Assembly (NCBI GenBank): GCA_002404865.1
Contig: DHKP01000012.1
Location: 1-36,243, forward strand
Reading direction: 5' to 3'
Source: Caryophanales bacterium UBA4691
GTDB lineage: Bacteria > Bacillota_I > Bacilli_A > RFN20 > CAG-826
DNA: 36,243 bases
Numbering within the stretch: position 1 is the stretch's first letter; each line of letters opens with the position of its first letter. Position numbers and translations under genes: made by a program. The notes below the pieces were generated by a model. The model worked only from the letters and a program-made list of their open reading frames with translations, made no database searches and was not told the DNA's origin. Positions 15,661-24,802 of the stretch are shown piece after piece.

Positions 15661-17004
15661 ATGAAAATTGGTGAAACCATTAAAAAATTGCGCCTAGACA
15701 ATAAGCTAACCCAAAACGATTTAGCGAAAATGCTAGATGTCACTAGGGTGGCTGTGTCTAAATGGGAGCTCGACAAATCTTATCCTAGCATGGATAACTT
15801 GCGCGCCATTTCCAAGATTTTTAATGTCACTTTTGATGAGCTCTTCGAGGAACCCAAAAAAGAACCCGAGATTAGTCTCGAGGAAGGAGAAAACGAAGAA
15901 ATGGGTAGTAACGACAATACGCCTAAGAAAAGCGCTGGTACTTCTAACAATGTGAAACCGGCAAAAAGCCAAGATGCTTCTTCAAAACCAGTTGAAAATG
16001 ACGTCACGGCAAGCAATGAGCATTCGTTAGAAGCTCAAACAAGCAAGACCAAGAAGAGCCATCGAATTGTCAATTGGGTATTCGGCTGCGGAATGACTTT
16101 AATGGGTCTTGCTGCGGTTACTTTAACTGCGGTTGGTTTAGCGGGAACATTCGTTGTTAAAGGCGATAATGATGACAGTGTGGCAACATCTTCAAGTGAA
16201 AACGCCTCACCGATTCAATCGATTTATGTTAGCCAAAACCCAACTTATATGACTTATTTAGTAGGTCAATCTTTCAAAACGGATGGAATGGTTGTCACGG
16301 CTGTTCATGAGGACGATGGCGAATCTACATTAGAAGGTTGGACAACTGACGCTCCAGAATCTTTTGATTCAAAAAATAATAATCTTACGATCAATGTCAA
16401 ATATAGCGATGCTTCTGGTAAGGAATTCACGACCGATTTAAGCGGATTGAAAGTCACCGATCATATGAATGGAGTATTCTCTCCAACCGATTTAAAAGTT
16501 GTTTCTGGTCCGATTCCCCAACTATCCGGATATAAATTCGACGATACAAATTTGGTGTTTCATCTTGTTTATGATGTAAATGGCGAAACAAAAGAAGATA
16601 TAGAACATGATTATAAACTTGGCAATAATCCTACCGGGAATAGTTATGACGTCATCAAATTGAACGAAGACAAAGTCCTAACTAGTGACGTTGATAGCGT
16701 GACGGTTCTTTATTCTCAGGGAAAGTCTTTGCAGATTTCTATCACGGTGATTGAGTCAATTGAAATCACGACAAACAAAAATACCTATGACGCTAGTAAA
16801 GATCGCTTTGACTATTCCTCTATCGTGGCAAAGGGCGTGAAAAAGGATGGATCAAAAATCGATCTTGACCCTGCATCTTTACTTTTTCTTCATTCGAAGG
16901 AAGACTCACAGATGGTAAAGAATTTACCTACAATGGGAATCACGAAATCACTTGTGTATATGGCAAATATTCTAAAAACATCGCCACGTTTAATATTGCT
17001 GTAA
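15661..17004 (+). CDS. Membrane-spanning XRE-type regulator, N-terminal part of a frameshifted gene
   Basis: Residues 1-61 are an XRE/Cro helix-turn-helix (GETIKKLRLDNKLTQNDLAKMLDVTRVAVSKWE pattern). Residues 65-133 are a polar linker rich in Lys, Glu, Ser and Asn. One transmembrane helix lies at about 136-166. After it come extracytoplasmic Ig-like (Big-type) beta domains at about 186-266, 268-360 and from 365. AGGAG lies 7 bases before the ATG. The last residues in this frame, from about 410, are unrelated to the fold, while a different frame continues the Ig-like domain into two further repeats to 18356. The DNA is therefore read as one gene of about 900 residues broken by loss of one base near 16881-16888. 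The layout suggests a regulator that senses an extracellular carbohydrate and controls the GH3 gene behind it. That role is inferred. Confidence 0.82.
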   Translation: MKIGETIKKLRLDNKLTQNDLAKMLDVTRVAVSKWELDKSYPSMDNLRAISKIFNVTFDELFEEPKKEPEISLEEGENEEMGSNDNTPKKSAGTSNNVKPAKSQDASSKPVENDVTASNEHSLEAQTSKTKKSHRIVNWVFGCGMTLMGLAAVTLTAVGLAGTFVVKGDNDDSVATSSSENASPIQSIYVSQNPTYMTYLVGQSFKTDGMVVTAVHEDDGESTLEGWTTDAPESFDSKNNNLTINVKYSDASGKEFTTDLSGLKVTDHMNGVFSPTDLKVVSGPIPQLSGYKFDDTNLVFHLVYDVNGETKEDIEHDYKLGNNPTGNSYDVIKLNEDKVLTSDVDSVTVLYSQGKSLQISITVIESIEITTNKNTYDASKDRFDYSSIVAKGVKKDGSKIDLDPASLLFLHSKEDSQMVKNLPTMGITKSLVYMANILKTSPRLILL

Positions 17005-18356
17005 GCGGCGGGGTTGACTGGTCTGCTAATCCAAATTTAAATGCTGATGCTTATTTCAAGGAATGCGAAGATTTAAATTGGGACAATGACGATAGCAAAA
17101 CCGAGATTTACGGTTGCCAAAAGCTTCTAGAAGTTGCAAGTCCTTTTGACTATACGAAAGTAACATCTGGGAACAACGGCACTTACTATAAGGATGCCTG
17201 CGCTTATGGCGAATTCCATGCGAAATCTTATTTAGGGTATACAGGGGCGTATCAATATAGTGGAAAAGGCTTTGTCCATAATTTTGACACTGATAAGGGT
17301 GCGTTTATGCGCTACACCTTTAATGCTCCAGGCGGAGGCGATTCTGACCTTTATTTAAGGGGCTCTACGAATATTGCTGGCTCTACGAAATACGATTCTA
17401 TAGATTTGAAGATAACTACGGCGGTAACCATCACCCTTAACGGTACTGATATTACTAGTTTGTTTGAAGATCAGGCCTTTAAAGGAGTGACGAGCACGAC
17501 TCCAGACCCTCAAAATAGAACTGGCGAAGTTAACGGCATGTCGCTCGAGGGCAGATATCGCTTTGTCAATTGGACGACGGTGAAAGCAAAGGTGAGTTTA
17601 AATCCAGGGGAAAACGTCTTAATGATTAAGGCTAAGAATAAGAGTTCTAGCGGTCATTGTGATTCCATCAAATTCGATTGCAAATCTTACAAGACTCCAC
17701 TTGCTGAGATTGCCCATGCTGAAGTTGAAAACGATGAGAACGTGACACTCAAGAACTGTTATTCACTTCGTCAATTGAAAGATACGTTTGACTACAAAAC
17801 CGCTAAAAACAACGAAGATTATGTCGACATTTTCGAAAATAAAGGCACTTCCTCTAATTGCCCAAATGCGGAACTTCATGCGAAAGGCTTCCTTGGTTAT
17901 GAAGGAAAATATAAATATAGCGGCAAAGGCTTCGTGCTTGGATTCGATTCAAATCAAAACGATGAGCCTTCGAAAACAGCTTCGATGACTTACCGGTTTA
18001 ATTCTTCAAAAACTTCTATTGGAAGCCTTGTTATTAGAGCCGCTTCCAATGACACCGATAATGTCAAAGGCAAATATCAAACTGCTGATATTAAATTGAG
18101 CGCTGCTGTTGATATCACCCTCAATGGCGTATCGATTAATAACAAGATTACCGATAGCATGATTCTTGTTGGCAATAATGAGGAAACCGCCGCCTCGGTT
18201 AATCGTAGTGAATATGATAGCCGCTATCGCTTCTTGAACTGGACAGAAATTGAGATTCCAAGCCTTAGTCTCGAAAAGGGCGTGAATGAGTTGGTTATTA
18301 CGGCAAAGAATACCAACAAATCTGGCCAATGGGATTCCATTACGGTGAAAGCATAA
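16881..18356 (+). pseudogene. C-terminal part of the frameshifted regulator: two CBM6/35-like repeats
   Basis: This frame is open from 16869 and continues the third Ig-like domain of the upstream frame (DGKEFTYNGNHEITCVYGKYSKN region at 16911-16980). The first ATG is at 17307, within a domain and without a ribosome site, so independent translation is unlikely. Two tandem repeats follow, at about 17041-17687 and 17691-18353. They share HAK-x2-LGY-x-G-x-Y-x-YSGKGFV, an RYRF-x-NWT segment, and a terminal G-x-N-x-L-x-I-x-AKN then DSI. The pattern of a late 'NG' strand and a closing G-N-x-L-x-I strand resembles carbohydrate-binding modules of families 6 and 35. No catalytic motif was seen. The GH3 gene starts 15 bases after the stop. 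Confidence 0.75.
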
Positions 18357-18371
18357 AAAAGGATTAATAAC

Positions 18372-21341
18372 ATGAAAAAAGTAGGAAAAGTTTTAAGCAT
18401 GGCCGGAATCGCCCTTTGCTTAGGAGCGATGATTACCGGCGATACATTGGCGACAAAATATTACGGAATGATTAATGACGCGATTAATCCACCCGATTAT
18501 TCCTCCGTCAAGGATGAGAAAGTATTGGCGAAAGGTGACGCCTTCGTAAAAGAAATCATGGATGAGGGCATCGTAATGTTGAAAAACGATGGCCATAAAG
18601 CACCGTTTGCCTACGATGAATCTGATCCAGCCAAAAATAGGAAAGTCAATATTTTTGGCTGGTCTAGCACCGATGCGGGGTTCTTAATTTCCGGATATGG
18701 CTCTGGCGTCTCTAGAATTCCAGAAAGCAAGCGAGTTCTTTTCTATGATGGGTTCGATAAATACAATAAAACCTATTCAAAAAAGAAAATCGAATACAAT
18801 CCGAATTTAAAATCATTTTATGAGAAGTGGTGCAATAATCGTGCGGTTTCTGAATCGCTTGGCGGAAACGACAAATTATATACGAACTACAACCCAAAAG
18901 TAGGCGTTTATACAGACGAAGCCAACAAAGTGAATGGGAAAACGCTTCTGCAGGACGCAAAAGACTATAGCGATAACGCGATCGTTGTTATTTCTCGCCA
19001 ATCGGGAGAAGCGCAAGATTGCCCACAAGGCTATTCTTATGTCGTTAATGAAAAAGGCGGTAGTCCAACGCGTGTTGACCGTAGCTATTTGTCTTTAACG
19101 GAAGAAGAAATCGATTTACTCAATATGGTGAAAGAGAACTTCAGTTCCGTTACGGTCCTATTGAACTGCACGAATATGGTCGAATGTGGCGCTTTCGATG
19201 ATCCAAAAATTCAAAACGTTTATTATATCGGCGTTACTGGCCAATCGGGCGCTCGCGCCATCCCTGGCATTTTGACGGGCGATGTCAATCCTTCTGGAAA
19301 AATTACCGAGACTCTTGTTACTGACCATAGTGAGAACCCTTCTTTCTATAACTTCGGTCGTTTTACTTCTCCTTCTACGACTTATACAGAAGGGATTTAT
19401 GTTGGATATAAATTCTTTGAAACTGCGAACGAAGAAGGCTATTGGTCCGATTACTCCGCAAAAACCGCGTGGAAATCCAATGGCAAGAATGGGTATGAAG
19501 GAATTGTAGAATATCCTTTCGGCCATGGATTAAGCTACTCCGATTTCATTTGGGAAGTATTGGATTCTGGGGAAGAAGCCTTGAGCCCAGCTAGAGGAAG
19601 CGACATTGATTTAGATAGCAAAATCAAGATTAACGTCAAAGTCACTAACGTCGGAACCCAAAAAGGGAAAGACGTTGTTGAGCTCTATTATTCGGCTCCA
19701 TACACCAAAGGCGGCATCGAAAAGTCTTCCATCAATCTTCTCGATTTTGCGAAGACTAAACTCCTTGCTCCTGGCGAAAGCCAAGTCATTACTTTTGAAG
19801 AAGATCCTTACTACATGGCTAGTTATGATTGCTATGACAAGAATAACAATGGTTTTAAAGGCTACGAATTAGAAGCCGGAGAATACACGCTTAAACTCAT
19901 GAAAAATGCCCATGAATCTAAGCTCACTGATGAAGGAGGCTTCATCAAATACAATGTTCAAAATGCCATTAAAATCGAAAAAGATAATGTCACCAAAAAT
20001 GAAGTGAAAAACCATTTCACGGGCGACGACGCTACTGACAAGATTTCTATCGATGGCTTTGATGCTTCGAAAGAAGACCGAAAAGAGTCTAGCAATATGT
20101 ACCTTTCTCGTGCTGATTTTAAAGGCACGTTTAAGAGCAAGACTCTCTCTGATTATAAGAAAAGCGGAACGGCCACGCCTTTAAGAACCTATGAAACTGC
20201 CCCTACCTTTAACGCGGATAATGGGCTTTACCTTTATACTGACCCAAATGGCAACAAAATAACGGATCCTAAAGTGCTTCAAAATCCTACCGCGGATAGC
20301 GTTAAAGTTAATTTCGAGCTTCTCAAAGAACTTGGTAGCGATTATAACGCGGAAAAGTGGGACAAGCTCCTTGATCAGCTAACTTATGATGATGCCGCTA
20401 AGCTTATTGCGATGGGCGGATACTCAACCGCCGAAGCGATGAGCGTTGGAAAAATTTGGATGCGTGATAACGATGGCCCTATGGGATTAACTCGCTCTAA
20501 TGCTGAGCTTAATACCCAAACGCAATGGACCTGGTTCCCAATGTCAGGGTTAATTGGCTCTTCTTGGAACAAAGATCTTGCCTATGACTATGGCAAAACG
20601 ATCGCGAACGAAGCCGCTGCGACAGGCGTTAATGGCTGGTATGCCCCAGGATGCAATATCCGTCGTTCACCTTTCGGCGGAAGAAATAATGAATACTATA
20701 GCGAAGATCCGATACTTTCTGGTTATATTGGCGCAAGCACTGTCCAAGGGGCGCTAAAAAATCGCCTTGCTTGCTACGTAAAACATTTTGCTCTCAATGA
20801 ATGCGAAACCAATCGCGGCGACATTTACACTTGGTGCACCGAGCAGACCTTAAGAGAAACCTATTTAAAGGTCTTTGAACTCGTTGTCAAAGTCGGAAAA
20901 ACCAATGGCTTGATGTCTGCTTTTAACCGAGTTGGCGGAACCCCTGCAAGACAAAATAGTGCCTTGTTAACCCAAGTCTTACGAGAGGAATGGGGATTTA
21001 GAGGCGCTGTTGTTACCGATTGGATGGGTGGAGCGTTTGACGCCAAGGAAGGAATCACGGCTGGCAATGACCTTTGGCTCAATGGTGCTCAAAATTTCTC
21101 CCACAATCTAGGATCTAGATGGTATGAAGATCCAACTATCGCAAATAATGTCCGCAATTCCTGCAAAAACATTCTCTATATGGTTTGCAACACCCAATCC
21201 CAAATTGAAACACCCGCGAATATCGTTACGGTAAAACGCAATGAACCACTTTGGCCGCTCGCTGTCGTTGGCATTAACTTCTTCTTAGCGGATATCGCGA
21301 TCCTACTTCTCTATTTCGCCTTCTTCTACAAAAAGTCTTAA
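18372..21341 (+). CDS. Membrane-anchored GH3 glycoside hydrolase with reversed domain order
   Basis: The 989-residue protein has a membrane helix at about 5-27 and another at about 960-985, so the enzyme should face outward, tethered at both ends. The domains are in the order GH3 C-terminal sandwich (about 60-390, ending in FGHG at 383-386), FnIII-like domain (about 410-515), then the (beta/alpha)8 catalytic domain (about 660-950). In that domain, RDNDGP (698-703), K804-H805 and the predicted nucleophile D883 in VVTDWMG match family 3. The reversed order is known in rumen enzymes such as Ruminococcus albus and Butyrivibrio beta-glucosidases. A beta-glucosidase or xylosidase activity is likely; the sugar cannot be read from the sequence. 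An AGGA lies upstream, 15 bases after the regulator's stop, implying co-transcription. Confidence 0.93.
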   Translation: MKKVGKVLSMAGIALCLGAMITGDTLATKYYGMINDAINPPDYSSVKDEKVLAKGDAFVKEIMDEGIVMLKNDGHKAPFAYDESDPAKNRKVNIFGWSSTDAGFLISGYGSGVSRIPESKRVLFYDGFDKYNKTYSKKKIEYNPNLKSFYEKWCNNRAVSESLGGNDKLYTNYNPKVGVYTDEANKVNGKTLLQDAKDYSDNAIVVISRQSGEAQDCPQGYSYVVNEKGGSPTRVDRSYLSLTEEEIDLLNMVKENFSSVTVLLNCTNMVECGAFDDPKIQNVYYIGVTGQSGARAIPGILTGDVNPSGKITETLVTDHSENPSFYNFGRFTSPSTTYTEGIYVGYKFFETANEEGYWSDYSAKTAWKSNGKNGYEGIVEYPFGHGLSYSDFIWEVLDSGEEALSPARGSDIDLDSKIKINVKVTNVGTQKGKDVVELYYSAPYTKGGIEKSSINLLDFAKTKLLAPGESQVITFEEDPYYMASYDCYDKNNNGFKGYELEAGEYTLKLMKNAHESKLTDEGGFIKYNVQNAIKIEKDNVTKNEVKNHFTGDDATDKISIDGFDASKEDRKESSNMYLSRADFKGTFKSKTLSDYKKSGTATPLRTYETAPTFNADNGLYLYTDPNGNKITDPKVLQNPTADSVKVNFELLKELGSDYNAEKWDKLLDQLTYDDAAKLIAMGGYSTAEAMSVGKIWMRDNDGPMGLTRSNAELNTQTQWTWFPMSGLIGSSWNKDLAYDYGKTIANEAAATGVNGWYAPGCNIRRSPFGGRNNEYYSEDPILSGYIGASTVQGALKNRLACYVKHFALNECETNRGDIYTWCTEQTLRETYLKVFELVVKVGKTNGLMSAFNRVGGTPARQNSALLTQVLREEWGFRGAVVTDWMGGAFDAKEGITAGNDLWLNGAQNFSHNLGSRWYEDPTIANNVRNSCKNILYMVCNTQSQIETPANIVTVKRNEPLWPLAVVGINFFLADIAILLLYFAFFYKKS

Positions 21342-21383
21342 TTTAGCAAAGTAGGATATATTATTACATTTCTATCACGGAAA

Positions 21384-21414
21384 GACGCTCATGATTGGGC
21401 GCCTTTTCTTTTTT
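21384..21414 (+). terminator. Terminator after the GH3 gene
   Basis: GACGCTC (21384-21390) pairs with GGGCGCC (21397-21403), six of seven positions including one G-U, around ATGATT. The run TTTTCTTTTTT follows. Confidence 0.7.
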
Positions 21415-21436
21415 CAATTTTCTCTCCTTGGCTTTT

Positions 21437-21467
21437 TGTTCCTTTTAGGAACATGAGAGTCTATAAT
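21437..21467 (+). promoter_or_regulatory. ychF promoter with palindrome
   Basis: A perfect TATAAT is at 21462-21467; the -35 region at 21439-21444 is weak (TTCCTT, 17 bases away). A perfect palindrome with arms TGTTCC and GGAACA around TTTTA (21437-21453) covers the -35. The same arms recur around AAAA at 31807-31822. Confidence 0.55.
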
Positions 21468-21487
21468 CTATCCGCTAGAGGTAAATT

Positions 21488-22600
21488 ATGTCTTTAAAAG
21501 CTGGTATTGTCGGTCTTCCTAACGTTGGGAAAAGCACTTTGTTCAATGCGATAACCAATTCCCATGTTCTTGCAGAGAACTACCCATTCGCAACGATTGA
21601 CCCCAATACGGGCGTTGTTATTGTTCCGGATGAGCGGCTTGATTATCTTACCAAGATGTGGGAACCAAAGAAAAAAGTCAATGCGACTTTTGAATTTTAT
21701 GATATTGCCGGCCTAGTGAAAGGCGCTTCAAAAGGAGAAGGGTTAGGCAACCAATTCTTAGCGGCAATCCGTGAGTGTGATGCAATCGTGGAAGTGGTAC
21801 GCTGCTTCGATTCCGAACAAGTTCTTCGCTATAACGAGGACCCTGTTGATCCCGCTAACGATATCTCTACTATCAACCTCGAGCTTGCGATGAGCGATTT
21901 ATCTTCCATTGAAAACCGCATTGGTAAGCAAGAAGTCAAAGCAAGAATCGCCAAGGATAAAGTTGCGATGTATGAAATGCCGATTTTATTAGCCTTAAAA
22001 GAAACATTAAGCAATGGCGAGCCGGCTCGCCTAGTTAAGGGATTAAATAACGAACAAATCGCTTACGCAAGAAAGAACTTCTTCTTGCTTTCACTTAAGC
22101 CGATTCTTTACGTAGCAAATGTCGCTGATAGCGATTACACTGATCTTGACCATTGCGCATATTATCAAACCGTCAAAGCAATAGCGGCGAAAGAAAATGC
22201 GGAATGCATCCCTGTTTCTTGTGCAATTGAATACGAAATCAGTCAGCTCCCCGCTGATGAGAAAAAAGAATTTTTGGCTTCATTAGGGGCAAGCGAATCT
22301 GGCTTAGATAAGTTAGTCAAGGCTTCCTATAAATTGTTGAATCTTTCTACGTTCTTCACATGCGGGAAAGACGAATGCCGCGCTTGGACGTTTAAAAACG
22401 GGATGCTCGCACCGCAATGCGCTGGCATTATCCATAGCGATTTTGAACGCGGCTTTATCAAGGCGGAAGTATACGATTTCCCTTCTTTGAAAAAATATGG
22501 TAGCGAAGAAGCCGTCAAAGAAAATGGGAAGTTAAGAAGTGAGGGCAAAGATTACGTGATGAAGGATGGCGACATCGTCTTCTTCCGTTTCAATGTGTAA
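21488..22600 (+). CDS. ychF: Redox-regulated ATPase YchF (OLA1 family)
   Basis: YchF is an Obg-like P-loop protein that prefers ATP and associates with ribosomes. The P-loop GLPNVGKS is at residues 9-16, followed by the G3 region DIAGLVKGASKGEGLGNQFL, a characteristic helical insertion, and a C-terminal TGS domain ending KDYVMKDGDIVFFRFNV-like. The G4 position reads NVADSD rather than the GTPase NKxD, as expected for this ATP-specific family. Length 370 is normal. AGAGGT precedes the ATG. ispF begins 2 bases after the stop. Confidence 0.96.
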   Translation: MSLKAGIVGLPNVGKSTLFNAITNSHVLAENYPFATIDPNTGVVIVPDERLDYLTKMWEPKKKVNATFEFYDIAGLVKGASKGEGLGNQFLAAIRECDAIVEVVRCFDSEQVLRYNEDPVDPANDISTINLELAMSDLSSIENRIGKQEVKARIAKDKVAMYEMPILLALKETLSNGEPARLVKGLNNEQIAYARKNFFLLSLKPILYVANVADSDYTDLDHCAYYQTVKAIAAKENAECIPVSCAIEYEISQLPADEKKEFLASLGASESGLDKLVKASYKLLNLSTFFTCGKDECRAWTFKNGMLAPQCAGIIHSDFERGFIKAEVYDFPSLKKYGSEEAVKENGKLRSEGKDYVMKDGDIVFFRFNV

Positions 22601-22602
22601 TT

Positions 22603-23079
22603 ATGTATCGAATTGGGCAAGGCGAAGATATCCACGTTTTATCGCCAAATCGGAAACTGATTCTAGGGGGCGTTACGATCCCTTATTCGCTAGGGCTAAT
22701 CGGCCATAGCGACGCAGATGTTGTCTATCACGCAGTGAGCGATTCTATTCTCGGAGCGCTTGCTTTAGGGGATATTGGCCATTATTTCCCTCCTAGCGAC
22801 GCTTCTATCGCCGGAATCAATAGCGAACGAATCGTTAGCAAATGCGTCAAGTTAACCAAAGAGCGCGGATATCTAACGAGCAACATCGATGTCATGATTT
22901 TCGCGGAAAAGCCAAAATTAGCGCCTTACGTTAAAAAAATGCGCGCAAATCTCGCCCGTTTATTAGAAGTAAGTATTGATCAAGTCTCAGTAAAATGCGG
23001 CACAAATGAAAAAATGGATGCCATTGGTAGAGGCGAAGCAATTCGCGCGACTAGCGTTATCTTAATGAAAAAGGAGTGA
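22603..23079 (+). CDS. ispF: 2-C-methyl-D-erythritol 2,4-cyclodiphosphate synthase
   Basis: IspF closes the cyclodiphosphate in the MEP route to isoprenoids, so this organism makes isopentenyl diphosphate by that pathway; the MiaA substrate also derives from it. The zinc ligands D9, H11 and H43 are in place, with GHSDADVVYHAVSD around the last. The N-terminal motif reads GQGEDIH where the family usually has GxGYDVH or GxGFDVH. The C-terminal NEKMDAIGRGEAIRA matches the family consensus TTEKLGFTGRKEGIAA only loosely. The 158 residues are typical. The start is 2 bases after ychF with no clear ribosome site, so translation is probably coupled. Confidence 0.93.
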   Translation: MYRIGQGEDIHVLSPNRKLILGGVTIPYSLGLIGHSDADVVYHAVSDSILGALALGDIGHYFPPSDASIAGINSERIVSKCVKLTKERGYLTSNIDVMIFAEKPKLAPYVKKMRANLARLLEVSIDQVSVKCGTNEKMDAIGRGEAIRATSVILMKKE

Positions 23080-23082
23080 ATT

Positions 23083-24717
23083 ATGACTGGTGAACAAGAG
23101 TTAAAAGCGGCGTTATTAAAAGCGGCCGAACAATGCGGCTTAGCAATTAATAGCGGCGAGATTGTAATTGAAAACACAAAAGACCGCACTCATGGCGATT
23201 ATGCGACTAATTTAGCGATGCGTTTTGCTAGAAAATGTGGTAAAAAGCCACTAGATCTTGCTAATCTTATCAAAGAAAAACTCGTCTGCCCTGCCATAGA
23301 TCATGTTGAAATTGCTGGACCTGGCTTTATTAATTTTTTCATGAAACACGAATCCCTTGGCTCAATCGTGAATGAGATTCTAGAAAAAGGAAAGGACTAT
23401 GGAAGAGGCGAACCTAACGGTATCAAAGTAAACGTTGAATATGTTTCCGCTAACCCGACTGGCGATTTGCATTTGGGCCATACGCGTGGCGCTGCTTTAG
23501 GCGATAGCACTGCAAATCTCTATTCTTTTGCCGGATATAACGTTACCCGCGAATATTATCTTAACGATTGTGGTAACCAAGTTGCTCATTTAGGACATTC
23601 TTTAGGAATTCGTTATCGCGAACTTTTCGGAAAAGCAAACGAAACGCTAGGCGATGATGATTACCATGGCGCTGATTTAATTGAAATCGCTAAATCTATC
23701 AAGGAAAAATATGGCGATAAATATTTAGAGGATAACGAAGAAAGCCGCAAATTCTTCATTCGCTATGGCATTGATACCGAATTTGGGAAAATCCAAAAAG
23801 ACCTCGCTGATTTCCGCGTTCATTTCGATAAGATTTCCTATGAATCCGATATCCGTAAAGGAACTAGGATTCAAGACACCATCAAAGAACTCGAAGAAAA
23901 AGGCTACGTCTATACAAAAGACGGTGCGAAATATCTTAAAACAACCGCTTTCTTAGACGATAAGGATCGCCCAATCGTAAAAAGCGACGGTTCTTATACC
24001 TATTTCATGCCGGATATTTGCTATCACTATGACAAAATGAGTCGCGGTTTCGATTTCCTTGTTGATATGCTTGGGGCCGATCACCATGGCTATATTAACC
24101 GCATGAAGAGCGCTTTGATGATGAAAGGCTATTCGAAGGACGCCTTAAATTGCGAAATCTATCAAATTGTCCGCGTTTATAAAAACGGCGAAGAAGTGAA
24201 AATGAGCAAACGCACAGGCAAAGCAATCACCCATCGAGAGCTCGTCGCCGATTGCGGAGTTGATGCGGTTCGCTATTTCTTTAGCGAAAAAGCGGGAACA
24301 AGCCACTTGGATTTTAATTACGATTTAGCAACAAGCCAAAGCAAAGACAACCCAGTTTATTATGCTCAATATGCGCACGCTCGCTGTTATTCTTTGCTTT
24401 CATTAGGGAGTGATATCCCTCTAGATCCTTCCTTAAAAGGATTGAAGGGTGACGCAAAAGAATCGGAATTATTGAAGCAGCTCACTGATTTCCCGTCCTT
24501 AGTAAAGAGCGCGGCCCTTATTAGAGCCCCTTATAAAGTTGCTGGCTATATTCAAAAACTCTCCTCTTTGGTTCATGAATATTATGCCTCAACGAAGATT
24601 ATCGACCGCAATGATGAAATCGGAACAGGGGGGCGATTAGCTTTAATGAAAGCCGCGATGATTGTCTTAGAAAATAGTTTAGGGTTACTTGGAGTGAGCG
24701 CTCCGACTAAGATGTGA
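23083..24717 (+). CDS. argS: Arginyl-tRNA synthetase
   Basis: This class I synthetase charges tRNA-Arg. The HIGH motif appears as HLGH in ANPTGDLHLGHTRGA (near residue 130), and the KMSKS loop as KMSKRTGKA (near 375). The N-terminal additional domain (about 1-105) and the helical anticodon-binding domain (about 420-544) are present. Length 544 matches the family. AAGGAG is 7 bases before the ATG, 3 bases after the ispF stop. It ends in TGA, which shows TGA is not a sense codon here. Confidence 0.97.
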   Translation: MTGEQELKAALLKAAEQCGLAINSGEIVIENTKDRTHGDYATNLAMRFARKCGKKPLDLANLIKEKLVCPAIDHVEIAGPGFINFFMKHESLGSIVNEILEKGKDYGRGEPNGIKVNVEYVSANPTGDLHLGHTRGAALGDSTANLYSFAGYNVTREYYLNDCGNQVAHLGHSLGIRYRELFGKANETLGDDDYHGADLIEIAKSIKEKYGDKYLEDNEESRKFFIRYGIDTEFGKIQKDLADFRVHFDKISYESDIRKGTRIQDTIKELEEKGYVYTKDGAKYLKTTAFLDDKDRPIVKSDGSYTYFMPDICYHYDKMSRGFDFLVDMLGADHHGYINRMKSALMMKGYSKDALNCEIYQIVRVYKNGEEVKMSKRTGKAITHRELVADCGVDAVRYFFSEKAGTSHLDFNYDLATSQSKDNPVYYAQYAHARCYSLLSLGSDIPLDPSLKGLKGDAKESELLKQLTDFPSLVKSAALIRAPYKVAGYIQKLSSLVHEYYASTKIIDRNDEIGTGGRLALMKAAMIVLENSLGLLGVSAPTKM

Positions 24718-24802
24718 GGAAAACGAAAATAAATCAAGGAAAATTCAATAATTTGCTAGTATAGTATGGGTTAGTGAATTCGACTCGAAGGAGAATAATA
24801 AT

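Noticed and set aside
15458..15664. 68-residue open frame upstream of the sensor gene
   Set aside because: It has no ATG start or ribosome site, covers the cre site and palindrome, and has no recognisable composition or domain; it is probably chance.
16882..16888. Programmed -1 ribosomal frameshift site
   Set aside because: The codons are CTT TTT preceded by A, so only one of the two tRNAs could re-pair after a slip, and no stimulating structure was obvious; a lost base is simpler.
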